Of a stretch of DNA of 64,000 nucleotides, positions 1 through 12,953 are shown one piece after another. This DNA comes from Enterobacter asburiae (GTDB lineage: Bacteria > Pseudomonadota > Gammaproteobacteria > Enterobacterales > Enterobacteriaceae), in NCBI RefSeq assembly GCF_007035645.1, contig NZ_AP019632.1, positions 248,001-312,000 of the forward strand, written 5' to 3'. The notes beneath the pieces are model-generated. The model had not been told where the DNA came from. It was given only the letters and a program-made list of their open reading frames with translations, and ran no database searches. Both the position numbers and the translations under genes were made by a program. Each line of letters starts with the position of its first letter. The stretch's first letter is position 1.

Positions 1-1
1 C

Positions 2-3496
<3,495 letters not shown>

Positions 3497-3517
3497 ATCA
3501 CTTTTCCTTACAACAAA

Positions 3518-3550
3518 CAGGGCGCTCATGGGGCGCCCTGTCTCTTTCTT
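3518..3550 (+). terminator. metH intrinsic terminator
   Basis: An 8-bp stem, CAGGGCGC paired with GCGCCCTG, with a 7-nt loop is followed by a T-rich run (TCTCTTTCTT). It starts 21 nt after the metH stop codon and before the yjbB ribosome-binding site, so it fits the end of the metH transcript. Confidence 0.8.
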
Positions 3551-3611
3551 ACGTTTAAACCCTTATACTGAACCTATGGAAAACGAATAACGATAAGGAG
3601 GAAAACCTTCC

Positions 3612-5243
3612 GTGCTGACCCTGTTACACCTGCTCTCTGCAGTCGCCCTGCTCGTATGGGGCACCCATATCGTCCGTACCGGCGTGATGCGCGTATTTGG
3701 CGCGCGCTTGCGTACCGTTCTCAGCAGCAGCGTTGAGAAGAAGCCGCTCGCCTTCTGCGCGGGCATTGGCGTCACGGCACTGGTGCAGAGCAGTAACGCC
3801 ACGACCCTGCTTGTCACCTCCTTTGTGGCGCAGGATCTGGTGGCGCTGGCCCCGGCGCTGGTGATTGTGCTGGGTGCGGATGTAGGTACCGCGCTGATGG
3901 CGCGTGTTCTGACCTTCGATCTCTCCTGGCTGTCGCCGCTGCTGATTTTTCTCGGCGTCATCTTCTTCCTCGGCCGCAAACAGACGCGCGCCGGGCAGCT
4001 CGGGCGCGTAGGAATTGGCCTCGGGCTGATCCTGCTGGCGCTGGAGCTGATTGTGCAGGCGGTCACGCCAATCACCGAGGCCAATGGCGTTCAGGTCATC
4101 TTCGCCTCCCTGACCGGGGACATCATGCTGGACGCGCTCATTGGCGCGGTGTTTGCTATCGTCAGCTACTCCAGCCTGGCGGCGGTTCTGCTGACGGCCA
4201 CGCTTACCGCCGCAGGGGCGATCTCTTTCCCGGTAGCGCTGTGTCTGGTGATCGGGGCCAACCTCGGCTCAGGCCTGCTGGCGATGCTTAACAACAGCGC
4301 CGCCAACGCCGCCGCCCGCCGCGTGGCGCTGGGCAGCCTGCTGTTTAAGCTGGTGGGCAGCCTGATTATCCTGCCCTTTATCCACCCGCTGGCGAACCTG
4401 ATGGACAATCTCCCGCTGCCGAAGGCGGAGCTGGTGATCTACTTCCACGTGTTCTACAACCTGGTGCGCTGCCTGGCGATGGTCCCTTTTGCCGGGCCGA
4501 TGGCCCGCTTCTGCGAGCGTCTCATTCAGGACGAACCGGAGCTGGATGCGCGCCTGAAGCCGAAGCACCTGGATACGTCCGCTCTGGATACCCCGGCGCT
4601 GGCGCTGGCGAATGCCGCGCGCGAGACGCTGCGCATGGGCGACGCAATGGAAACCATGCTCGAAGGCCTGCAAAAGGTGATGCACGGCGAGCCGCGTGAA
4701 GAGAAAGAACTGCGCAGACTGGCGGACGATATCAACGTGCTCTATACCGCTATCAAGCTTTACCTGGCGCGTATGCCGCAGGACGAGTTGGCGGAAGAGG
4801 AGTCCCGCCGCTGGGCGGAAATCATCGAGATGTCGCTTAACCTTGAGCAGGCCTCGGATATCGTGGAGCGTATGGGCAGCGAGATCGCCGACAAATCCCT
4901 TGCCGCGCGTCGTGCGTTTTCAGGTGAAGGCCTGAAGGAGCTGGAAGCGCTGCACGAACAGCTGGTCAGCAACCTCAAGCTGGCGATGCTGGTCTTCTTC
5001 TCCAGCGACGTGCCGAGCGCGCGCCGCCTGCGCCGCAACAAGCATCGTTTCCGCATTCTGAACCGCCGCTACTCGCACGCCCACGTTGAGCGTCTGCACC
5101 AGCAGAACGTGCAGAGTATCGAAACCAGTTCGCTGCACTTGGGGCTGCTGGGGGATATGAAGCGTCTCAACTCGTTGTTCTGCGCGGTGGCGTACAGCGT
5201 GATGGAACAGCCGGATGAAGACGACGAGCGGGATGAGTATTAA
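3612..5243 (+). CDS. yjbB: YjbB, Na/Pi-cotransporter family membrane protein
   Basis: Inner-membrane protein of the PNaS (NptA-type) family. E. coli YjbB is linked to phosphate export. The first half has two related hydrophobic repeats with the family signature QSSNATT at residues 59-65 and a second GANLGSG loop. The last ~240 residues form a soluble helical PhoU-like domain. The length, 543 residues, equals that of E. coli. The start is GTG, chosen because it gives the family N-terminus MLTLLHLLSAVALLVWG; AAGGAGG lies at 3595-3601. Its TAA stop overlaps the stop codon of the convergent antitoxin gene. Confidence 0.95.
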   Translation: MLTLLHLLSAVALLVWGTHIVRTGVMRVFGARLRTVLSSSVEKKPLAFCAGIGVTALVQSSNATTLLVTSFVAQDLVALAPALVIVLGADVGTALMARVLTFDLSWLSPLLIFLGVIFFLGRKQTRAGQLGRVGIGLGLILLALELIVQAVTPITEANGVQVIFASLTGDIMLDALIGAVFAIVSYSSLAAVLLTATLTAAGAISFPVALCLVIGANLGSGLLAMLNNSAANAAARRVALGSLLFKLVGSLIILPFIHPLANLMDNLPLPKAELVIYFHVFYNLVRCLAMVPFAGPMARFCERLIQDEPELDARLKPKHLDTSALDTPALALANAARETLRMGDAMETMLEGLQKVMHGEPREEKELRRLADDINVLYTAIKLYLARMPQDELAEEESRRWAEIIEMSLNLEQASDIVERMGSEIADKSLAARRAFSGEGLKELEALHEQLVSNLKLAMLVFFSSDVPSARRLRRNKHRFRILNRRYSHAHVERLHQQNVQSIETSSLHLGLLGDMKRLNSLFCAVAYSVMEQPDEDDERDEY

Positions 5244-5533
5244 TCTTCGGCGTGTTTGATTGTTAGCCCAAGACCCAATGCTTTCATGACCGCCAGAGTG
5301 GTTTTAAGCGTTGGGTTTCCTTTATCACTGAACGATCGATACAGTTGCTCTCGTGATAGGCCAGTTTGCTGTGAAATGGTCGACATTCCTTTCGCTCGCG
5401 CGATGACGCCCAGAGCTTTAGCAATATACGCTGAGTCGCCCGTTTCTAAGGCATCAGCCATAAACACGGCGATTTCCTCGTCATCCACCAGCGCATTGGC
5501 TGGATCGTAGGGTGTTAATTTATGCATGCTCAT
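5240..5533 (-). CDS. Antitoxin of a RelE/ParE-type TA pair (addiction module antidote, HTH)
   Basis: A 97-residue protein with an acidic N-terminus (DPANALVDDEEIAVFMADALETGD) and a helix-turn-helix half (MSTISQQTGLSREQLYRSFSDKGNPTL, about 50-76). This pattern is typical of the antidote family that pairs with Gp49/HigB-like killers. It should neutralise the toxin and repress the operon. Its first ATG directly follows the toxin stop codon. The GGAG in the last toxin codons is better spaced for the second ATG (5527), giving a protein two residues shorter. The stop overlaps the yjbB stop by 4 nt, tail to tail. E. coli has pepE here, so this is an accessory locus. Confidence 0.88.
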   Translation of the reverse strand: MSMHKLTPYDPANALVDDEEIAVFMADALETGDSAYIAKALGVIARAKGMSTISQQTGLSREQLYRSFSDKGNPTLKTTLAVMKALGLGLTIKHAED

Positions 5534-5836
5534 TCACTCCTGCCATTGGGATACATTGCTCAGCATTTTTGCCATAAGTATGTCTCTGGCCTGGCTGCTT
5601 TTGTCACCACCACACAACAGCACGATGATGCAATTGCCCTGGTCTTTAAAATAGATTCTGTAGCCCGGACCATAGTGGATCCTCAGCTCACTTATACCTT
5701 CGCCCACGGGTTTAATGTCGCCCGCTAAACCATTTGCCAACCGAAAGAGGCGGGAAGCGATAATGGTTTTCGCTCGCCGATCTTTTAAGTTTTGCTCCCA
5801 GCGTTGGAAGGATTCTGTCTGAACGATCTCCTTCAT
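5534..5836 (-). CDS. RelE/ParE-family toxin (Gp49/HigB-like killer protein)
   Basis: A 100-residue protein of the phage-derived Gp49/HigB branch of the RelE/ParE superfamily. The diagnostic segments are WEQNLKDRRAKTIIASRL (N-terminal helices), VGEGISELRIHYGPGYRIYF and LLCGGDKSSQARDI. Family members are usually ribosome-dependent mRNA endonucleases; the target here is unknown. The toxin gene comes first in the operon, as in higBA and unlike relBE, with the antitoxin abutting it. GGAG lies 4 nt before the ATG. Both proteins are full length and look intact. Confidence 0.9.
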   Translation of the reverse strand: MKEIVQTESFQRWEQNLKDRRAKTIIASRLFRLANGLAGDIKPVGEGISELRIHYGPGYRIYFKDQGNCIIVLLCGGDKSSQARDILMAKMLSNVSQWQE

Positions 5837-5860
5837 ATTACTCCATGTGATTTATAAACT

Positions 5861-5872
5861 ACAAATAATTGT
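5861..5872. promoter_or_regulatory. Candidate operator of the TA operon
   Basis: ACAAATAATTGT is a short imperfect palindrome with ACAA/TTGT arms, about 25 nt upstream of the toxin start codon. It is beside an AT-rich TTTATAAA stretch that could hold the -10 element. Antitoxins of this class bind palindromes at this position. It is a prediction from position and symmetry only. Confidence 0.3.
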
Positions 5873-6033
5873 CTCTGGAGAGTAAAGCTAAAAGGAGTTA
5901 GCTCAAGGATAAATGGCCTGACGCTAAATCCTGAAAGCGTCTCGCAAAATAAAAAACCCGTCTCAGTAACCGTCGGCTAATCTTTTTTTCCAGCCCATAC
6001 CTAAGGTATATTTCGCCCTTCACAGGAGAAACT

Positions 6034-6906
6034 ATGCTGCAAACTCAATCAACCCGATTAAACAAATACATTAGCGAGAGCGGGATCTGCTCACGTCGCG
6101 AGGCTGACCGTTACATTGAACAAGGTAACGTGTTTCTTAACGGCAAACGCGCCACCATCGGCGACCAGGTGGTCCCTGGCGATGTGGTTAAAGTGAATGG
6201 TCAGGTCATCGAACCGCGTGATGCTGAAGACCTAGTGTTTATCGCGTTGAACAAACCGGTTGGGATTGTCAGCACCACGGAAGACGGTGAGCGGGACAAC
6301 ATCGTTGATTTCGTGAACCACAGCAGCCGTATCTTCCCGATTGGCCGTCTGGATAAAGACTCTCAGGGGCTGATTTTCCTCACCAACCACGGCGATCTGG
6401 TCAACAAAATTCTGCGTGCCGGTAATGACCACGAGAAAGAGTATGTCGTTACGGTGAACAAGCCGGTGACGGACGAATTTATTCGCGGCATGGGCGCCGG
6501 GGTGCCGATCCTCGGTACCGTCACGAAAAAGTGTAAGGTGAAGAAAGAAGCGCCGTTCGCGTTCCGCATTACGCTGGTGCAGGGCTTAAACCGCCAGATC
6601 CGCCGTATGTGCGAGCACTTCGGTTATGAAGTGACGAAGCTGGAACGCACGCGCATCATGAACGTCAGCCTGTCCGGTATCCCGCTGGGCGAGTGGCGCG
6701 ATTTAACGGATGATGAGCTGATTGAACTCTTCAAGCTTATCGAGAACTCCTCGTCCGAAGCGAAGCCGAAGGCCAAAGCAAAACCGAAAACCCAGGCGAT
6801 TAAGCGCCCGGTGGTGAAGGCGCCTCAGGCGGAAGATAAGGGGCGAGGCAAGCCGGGTAATGGAAAACGCTTTACCCAGCCGGGGCGCAAAAAGAAAGGG
6901 CGCTGA
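6034..6906 (+). CDS. rluF: RluF, 23S rRNA pseudouridine(2604) synthase
   Basis: Isomerises U2604 of 23S rRNA, and also U35 of tRNA-Tyr in E. coli. An N-terminal S4 RNA-binding domain ([26 protein letters not shown]) precedes the RsuA-family catalytic domain. The catalytic aspartate is Asp107 in [10 protein letters not shown], and the family motif GLNRQIRRM is present. The C-terminal tail from about residue 245 is very basic and Lys/Pro/Ala-rich, probably disordered RNA-binding sequence. Length is 290 residues, as in E. coli. CAGGAG lies 8 nt before the ATG. Its stop codon abuts the convergent yjbD stop with no spacer. Confidence 0.97.
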   Translation: MLQTQSTRLNKYISESGICSRREADRYIEQGNVFLNGKRATIGDQVVPGDVVKVNGQVIEPRDAEDLVFIALNKPVGIVSTTEDGERDNIVDFVNHSSRIFPIGRLDKDSQGLIFLTNHGDLVNKILRAGNDHEKEYVVTVNKPVTDEFIRGMGAGVPILGTVTKKCKVKKEAPFAFRITLVQGLNRQIRRMCEHFGYEVTKLERTRIMNVSLSGIPLGEWRDLTDDELIELFKLIENSSSEAKPKAKAKPKTQAIKRPVVKAPQAEDKGRGKPGNGKRFTQPGRKKKGR

Positions 6907-6914
6907 TTAGCGCC
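6886..6914 (-). terminator. yjbD terminator spanning the rluF and yjbD stop codons
   Basis: GGCGCT-GATT-AGCGCC (6899-6914) is a perfect 6-bp stem. Read on the minus strand it is followed by CCCTTTCTTTTTGCG, a T-rich run suited to ending yjbD transcription. The stem contains the TGA of rluF and the TAA of yjbD. On the plus strand no T-run follows, so it may stop rluF transcription only weakly. Confidence 0.65.
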
Positions 6915-7179
6915 TTCCACGGGTAGACGTTGTGGCGGACCAGGAAAAGGTCGCCTCTGCATCGGGTTTATAAGCCTGCTCTTTTTTAAGCTTGCGGGCT
7001 TTTTTCGCCGCGGCGTCACGCTGCGCCATCAGCTTATCGATGTACTCTTTTTTCACCTGATTGGTTTCGGCGTTCGTCAGCGTGCGGCCATGTGCGATAC
7101 GGGCACGGTCGAGAAGCGTTTTCAGTTCGCGCTGCTCGGCTTCCGTCATGTCTTTCTGGGTCAAACGTGGTGTAGCCAT
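6907..7179 (-). CDS. yjbD: YjbD, small basic protein (DUF3811)
   Basis: A 90-residue cytoplasmic protein of unknown function, matching E. coli YjbD along its length: MTEAEQRELKTLLDRARIAHGR, a Lys/Ala-rich helix (DAAAKKARKLKKEQAYKPD) and an RGRR end. It is strongly charged with a likely long helix and has no membrane segment or catalytic motif. AGGAGG lies 8 nt upstream of the ATG but inside a 10-bp hairpin. It may be co-transcribed with panS, 50 nt upstream on the same strand. The function cannot be inferred from sequence. Confidence 0.9.
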   Translation of the reverse strand: MATPRLTQKDMTEAEQRELKTLLDRARIAHGRTLTNAETNQVKKEYIDKLMAQRDAAAKKARKLKKEQAYKPDAEATFSWSATTSTRGRR

Positions 7180-7181
7180 TG

Positions 7182-7209
7182 CTGAAGCCTCCTGATAGAG
7201 AGGCTTCAG
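7182..7209 (-). promoter_or_regulatory. Hairpin occluding the yjbD ribosome-binding site
   Basis: On the minus strand CTGAAGCCTC pairs perfectly with GAGGCTTCAG around an 8-nt loop. The stem ends 2 nt before the yjbD ATG. The Shine-Dalgarno AGGAGG (7188-7193) begins in the loop and runs into the stem. No T-run follows, so it does not look like a terminator for panS. It may limit yjbD translation or couple it to upstream transcription. Confidence 0.55.
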
Positions 7210-7229
7210 TGTAAAGCAAGCCGCGTAAA

Positions 7230-8174
7230 TTAACCCTGCTTCACCGCATCTTTTTTCGTTTGTTCATCAATCGGTTTGCCGGACCAGTAGCCCGCCAGCA
7301 GCGAGCCGGAGAGGTTATGCCAGACGGAGAACAGCGCGCCAGGCAGGGCCGCCAGCGGGGAGAAGTAAATTTTACCGAGCGCCGCCGCCAGGCCGGAGTT
7401 CTGCATGCCTACCTCGATTGCCAGCGTGCGGCAGGTCGATTCGTCAAAACCGAACAGCTTCCCGCCCCAGTAGCCGCCCAGCAGGCCAATAGTGTTATGC
7501 AGCACCACGGCGATGATTACCACAAAGCCCACGGAGGCAATGTGCGATGCGGAACCCGCCACCACGGCGCTGATGATTGCCAGAATGCAGACCATCGAAA
7601 ACGCGGGCAGGTACGGCTCAACGGCCTTCACCACGCGCGGGAAAAGATGGTGAATGACCAGCCCCAGCGCAATCGGGATCACCACAATCTGCAGAATGCT
7701 GAGCAGCATGCCCATCACGTCCACCTGAATATGCGCGTCCACGTACAGGCGGGTTAACAGCGGCGTGGCAATCACGCCAACCAGCGTTGAAACGGAGGAG
7801 ATGGTGACGGAGAGCGCCACGTCGCCTTTTGCCAGGTAGATCATGACGTTGGACGCCGTGCCGCTGGCCACGCTGCCCACCAGCACCATCCCGGCGGAGA
7901 GATCGGGCGGCATCTTAAAGGCCATCGCCAGCAGCCACGCCGCAAGCGGCATCACGAGGTAGTGCAGGAAGATCCCTGCGGCGACGGGCGCAGGGCGAGA
8001 CAGCACGCGTTTAAAGTCGTCGATTTTCAGATGCACGCCCATACCGAACATGATCAGCATCAGCAGCGTGGCGACCCACGGACCAATGCCCGTGAACGTG
8101 GCGGGGGTGTAATACGCGAGTACGGAGAGCAGCAGCGCCCATAACGGGAACAGCCGCGTAACGGCGGATAACAT
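7230..8174 (-). CDS. panS: PanS-like transporter, bile acid:sodium symporter (BASS) family
   Basis: An inner-membrane protein of 314 residues with about ten hydrophobic segments. Family signatures include [18 protein letters not shown] (about 44-61), [20 protein letters not shown] and [15 protein letters not shown], the unwound helix-crossing motifs of BASS proteins. It closely resembles Salmonella PanS, shown to move ketopantoate/pantoate into the cell. Substrate assignment here is by similarity. E. coli K-12 has no gene at this position. It sits between yjbD and lysC on the same strand, with AAGGA before the ATG. Confidence 0.82.
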   Translation of the reverse strand: MLSAVTRLFPLWALLLSVLAYYTPATFTGIGPWVATLLMLIMFGMGVHLKIDDFKRVLSRPAPVAAGIFLHYLVMPLAAWLLAMAFKMPPDLSAGMVLVGSVASGTASNVMIYLAKGDVALSVTISSVSTLVGVIATPLLTRLYVDAHIQVDVMGMLLSILQIVVIPIALGLVIHHLFPRVVKAVEPYLPAFSMVCILAIISAVVAGSASHIASVGFVVIIAVVLHNTIGLLGGYWGGKLFGFDESTCRTLAIEVGMQNSGLAAALGKIYFSPLAALPGALFSVWHNLSGSLLAGYWSGKPIDEQTKKDAVKQG

Positions 8175-8213
8175 AGTGGATTCCTTGCAGTATTGTCGTG
8201 TTGTTTAGTTATG

Positions 8214-8238
8214 AAAAAGCCGGGTCTGTGCCCGGCTT
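8214..8238 (-). terminator. lysC intrinsic terminator
   Basis: AAGCCGGG and CCCGGCTT form an 8-bp stem around a 6-nt loop. On the minus strand the stem runs into TTTTTC. It lies 30 nt after the lysC stop codon and before panS, so panS probably has its own promoter. Confidence 0.8.
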
Positions 8239-8267
8239 ATAGGTATTGTTTATCGTGCTAACGAATT

Positions 8268-9617
8268 TTATTCAAACAAATTCTGATGAAGTTTCTGCAC
8301 GACCTGCTCGGCCTGATCGGCAGGCACCAGGAAGCAGAGGTTGTAGCTGGATGCGCCGTAGCAGATCATGCGGATGCTGAACGGGTCGAGCACGCCGAAC
8401 ACCTCTTTACCCACGCCGCAGGCGCGCGACAGCTTGTTGCCGATGATGGCAACCAGCGCCAGGTCTTCTTCTACTTCCACGCGGCACAGCTCAGACAGCT
8501 CAATCAGCAGCGACTGCGTCAGCAGCGTGTCGCCGGTGGAGGTCGAGCCGGTGGTGTCCAGCGTTAGCGCAATGCTCACTTCAGAGGTGGTGATCAGATC
8601 CACCGAAATATTGTGGCGCGCCAGAATGCCAAACACTTCCGCCAGGAAACCGCGTGAATGCAGCATATTGTGGCTGTGGAGCGTCACCAGCGTCTGGCGA
8701 CGGCGCAGGGCCAGGGCGCGGAACAGAGGTGGGTTTTCCGTTTTCTTGCAGACCAGCGTCCCGCCCGCTTTCGGATCTTTGCTGGAGCCGACGAAGACCG
8801 GAATATCGCTGCGTACGGCCGGCAGCAGCGTTGCCGGGTGCAGCACTTTCGCACCGAAGGTGGCCATTTCAGCCGCTTCTTCAAAGGCGATCACATCAAT
8901 ACGTTTAGCCGCAGAAACGACGCGCGGGTCGGTGGTGTAAATGCCCGGAACGTCCGTCCAGATATCCACGCGCGTTGCATGCAGGGCTTCGCCCAGCAGC
9001 GCGGCGGTGTAGTCGCTGCCGCCGCGGCCAAGCGTGGTGGTGCGGCCTTTCGCTTCACTGCCGATAAAGCCCTGGGTAATCACGATACCGTCTGCCAGGC
9101 GTGGTGCCAACTGCTGATTGGTCAGCTCCGCCAGCGCCTCAACGTCCGGCTCGGCGCGGCCAAAGCGATCGCTGGTACGCATCACTTTACGCACGTCAAA
9201 CCACTGCGCCTGAACGTTACGCTCGCGCATGATTTCAACAAACAGCAGGGTAGACATCAGCTCGCCGTGGCTGACCAGTTCGTCGGTCAGGGCGGTGGAG
9301 GTAGCCAGAGACGCCGCTTCTGCCAGAGTGGTGATATTTTCCAGCAGACGTTCCACTTCCTCGCGGATGACGTTTGGGTTCTGCAGACGTTCAAGGATGT
9401 CGAACTGAATTTTGCGCAGTGCATCCAGCTTCACGAAACGTTCTGTCGCTTCCAGTCCTTCAGACAGAGAAACCAGCAGGTTCGTCACGCCGGCGGAGGC
9501 AGACAGCACCACCAGGCGGGTATTCGGATCGGCCAGCACCACATCGGCGCTGCGGTTCATGGCATCGTAATCGGCCACACTGGTGCCGCCAAATTTGGCG
9601 ACCACAAAACTCGTCAT
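8268..9617 (-). CDS. lysC: LysC, lysine-sensitive aspartokinase III
   Basis: Phosphorylates aspartate, the first step toward lysine, threonine, methionine and diaminopimelate; in E. coli this isozyme is inhibited by lysine. The 449 residues match E. coli in length. The kinase motif KFGGTS is at 8-13, GRGGSDYTAALLG binds aspartate and ATP, and ATFGAKVLHP ends the kinase domain. Two C-terminal ACT domains follow (RGFLAEVFGILARHNISVDLITTSEVSIALTL, then the region around VAIIGNKLSRACGVG) and form the lysine site. The 5' region lacks a recognisable lysine riboswitch. Confidence 0.97.
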   Translation of the reverse strand: MTSFVVAKFGGTSVADYDAMNRSADVVLADPNTRLVVLSASAGVTNLLVSLSEGLEATERFVKLDALRKIQFDILERLQNPNVIREEVERLLENITTLAEAASLATSTALTDELVSHGELMSTLLFVEIMRERNVQAQWFDVRKVMRTSDRFGRAEPDVEALAELTNQQLAPRLADGIVITQGFIGSEAKGRTTTLGRGGSDYTAALLGEALHATRVDIWTDVPGIYTTDPRVVSAAKRIDVIAFEEAAEMATFGAKVLHPATLLPAVRSDIPVFVGSSKDPKAGGTLVCKKTENPPLFRALALRRRQTLVTLHSHNMLHSRGFLAEVFGILARHNISVDLITTSEVSIALTLDTTGSTSTGDTLLTQSLLIELSELCRVEVEEDLALVAIIGNKLSRACGVGKEVFGVLDPFSIRMICYGASSYNLCFLVPADQAEQVVQKLHQNLFE

Positions 9618-9700
9618 AACAACCTCGTGTCAGGGAATGAATAAGCGACCTTGGCACAAGAGTGAAACGAAAACAGGTGCAGGCGCAAAATACGGCCCTA

Positions 9701-9719
9701 TAAATAAAATGCGGGGGAG

Positions 9720-9729
<10 letters not shown>
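9701..9729 (-). promoter_or_regulatory. lysC: Candidate lysC promoter
   Basis: On the minus strand a perfect -35 hexamer TTGACA (9724-9729) is followed after 17 nt by TATTTA (9701-9706). Initiation near 9693 would give a leader of only about 75 nt. The last 45 nt before the lysC ATG (CTTGTGCCAAGG, then CCCTGACACGAGG) resemble the end of the E. coli leader. An upstream promoter is not excluded. Confidence 0.5.
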
Positions 9730-11641
<1,912 letters not shown>

Positions 11642-11660
11642 TTAAAACGTCATGAAAACG

Positions 11661-11686
11661 TGCCGGCTTAATGCCGGCATTTTTTT
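11661..11686 (+). terminator. pgi intrinsic terminator
   Basis: TGCCGGC-TTAAT-GCCGGCA forms a 7-bp stem followed by seven T residues, beginning 19 nt after the pgi stop codon. This is a textbook Rho-independent terminator. Confidence 0.92.
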
Positions 11687-12008
11687 ATCGGATAATTCCT
11701 GATGTCTGTTAGTTAACTCAAATTCTGAATCTGAGTTTAATCCGAAAAAGACGCTTAACCCGTTAATTGCTGCGGTTTATTTTAAGAAAATACGTAGTGG
11801 TTCATTAATATTCTTATATTATAACTTATTGATTTATAGTGGTTATATATTTATGTTATTTGTCTTTCATTTCCCTTTTAACCATTAGTCCGAAAACCCT
11901 CTCCCTATTTCCCCTTACGGCAAACCCACGGCAGTAGTTGTGTATACTCGATTCCGCCTGAAATTCTTTTCGGGCAAATCTCCATTCATTCATTGAAGGG
12001 AAATTGTT
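11687..12008 (+). promoter_or_regulatory. Upstream control region of yjbEFGH with RcsAB-like box
   Basis: An AT-rich 320-nt leader. TAAGAAAATACGTA (11783-11796) matches the RcsAB box TAAGAATATTCCTA at 11 of 14 positions, which fits the known Rcs control of yjbEFGH in E. coli. A 23-bp near-palindrome (11715-11737, arms AACTCAAATTC and GAATCTGAGTT, one mismatch) lies further upstream. GGCAGTAG (11930-11937) resembles the ops core GGCGGTAG, and TATACT (11943-11948) is a possible -10. The roles are inferred. Confidence 0.45.
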
Positions 12009-12251
12009 ATGAAGAAAGTACTGTATGGCATTTTTGCCATATCTGCGCTTGCGGCGACATCTGTCTATGCAGCTCCGGTTCAGGTCGGGGAAGCGGCAGG
12101 TTCGGCTGCGACGTCTGCGTCTGCGGGAAGTTCTACCGCAGCCAGCGCCAGCACCGTAAGTTCAGCCGTGGGTGTCGCGCTGGCGGCAACCGGTGGCGGT
12201 GATGGCTCCAATACCGGAACCACGACCACCACGACAACCAGCACCCAGTAA
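12009..12251 (+). CDS. yjbE: YjbE, exopolysaccharide-operon small secreted protein
   Basis: An 80-residue precursor with a signal peptide ([21 protein letters not shown], cleavage near residue 21-22). The mature part is of low complexity: Ala/Ser-rich, then a Gly-rich patch, then a run of eight threonines ending in STQ. It is the first gene of yjbEFGH, which drives an extracellular polysaccharide in E. coli. The biochemical role of YjbE is unknown; the composition suggests a flexible exported protein. Only a hairpin separates it from yjbF, which could let yjbE be expressed more than the rest. Confidence 0.85.
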   Translation: MKKVLYGIFAISALAATSVYAAPVQVGEAAGSAATSASAGSSTAASASTVSSAVGVALAATGGGDGSNTGTTTTTTTSTQ

Positions 12252-12270
12252 TAGCGGGTGTTTTAATCAT

Positions 12271-12295
12271 AACCACACTTCGGTGTGGTTATTTC
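12271..12295 (+). terminator. Attenuator-like hairpin between yjbE and yjbF
   Basis: AACCACAC-TTCG-GTGTGGTT is a perfect 8-bp stem with a stable UUCG tetraloop, followed by the short tract ATTTCG. Its place inside the operon and weak T-run suggest partial termination or 3'-end protection of yjbE mRNA. Confidence 0.6.
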
Positions 12296-12314
12296 GCCCC
12301 TTCGGAGAAGAGTC

Positions 12315-12953
12315 GTGAAGCGACCTGCAATCATTCTGATTTGCCTGCTGCTGCAGGCGTGCTCGGCCACCACCAAAGGGCTGGGAAACTCACTGTGGGA
12401 AAGCATGTTCGGCACACCGGGCGTGCATTTAACCGATGACGAACTTCAAAACATGCCCTATGCCAGTCAGTACATGCAGCTTAATGATGGCCCGCAGCTG
12501 TTTGTGGTGCTCGCTTTCGATGAAAACGGGCAGCAGAAATGGGTGACGCAGGATCAGGCCACCATCGTGACGCAGCATGGTCGTATCGTGAAAACCCTGT
12601 TGGGCGGCGACAACCTGCTGGAGGTGAATAACATCGCTGCCGATCCGCTGATCAAGCCGAACCAGATCGCCGACGGCGCAAGCTGGACGCGCACGATGGG
12701 CTGGACCGAACATAAGCAGGTGCGTTACGCCACGGCACGCTCGACCTTCCGCTGGGACGGCACGGACAGCGTGAAAGTCGGCAGCGACGAAACGCAGGTT
12801 CGCGTGCTGGATGAAGAAATCACCACCGACCAGGCCACCTGGCACAACCGCTTCTGGATCGACGAGGAAGGGCAGATCCGCCAGTCCCTGCAGTATCTTG
12901 GTGCCGGATTCTTCCCGGTGAAAACCACCCTGATCAAGGCGGCGAAATCATGA
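12315..12953 (+). CDS. yjbF: YjbF, outer-membrane lipoprotein of the exopolysaccharide operon
   Basis: A 212-residue lipoprotein (GfcB/YmcC-YjbF family). The signal peptide MKRPAIILICLLLQAC ends in a lipobox with the lipidated cysteine at residue 16. The body includes PYASQYMQLNDGPQLFVVLAF and ASWTRTMGWTEHKQVRYATARS. The GTG at 12315 was chosen as start because GGAG lies 7 nt upstream and it gives the E. coli N-terminus; an upstream ATG would add residues before the signal peptide. It overlaps yjbG by ATGA, implying translational coupling. Its homologue GfcB belongs to the group 4 capsule locus. Confidence 0.9.
   Translation: MKRPAIILICLLLQACSATTKGLGNSLWESMFGTPGVHLTDDELQNMPYASQYMQLNDGPQLFVVLAFDENGQQKWVTQDQATIVTQHGRIVKTLLGGDNLLEVNNIAADPLIKPNQIADGASWTRTMGWTEHKQVRYATARSTFRWDGTDSVKVGSDETQVRVLDEEITTDQATWHNRFWIDEEGQIRQSLQYLGAGFFPVKTTLIKAAKS

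Noticed and set aside
5941..5995. Possible hairpin or small RNA between the TA operon and rluF
   Set aside because: AAAAAACCCGTCTC and TCTTTTTTT runs are present but no stable stem can be drawn by eye.
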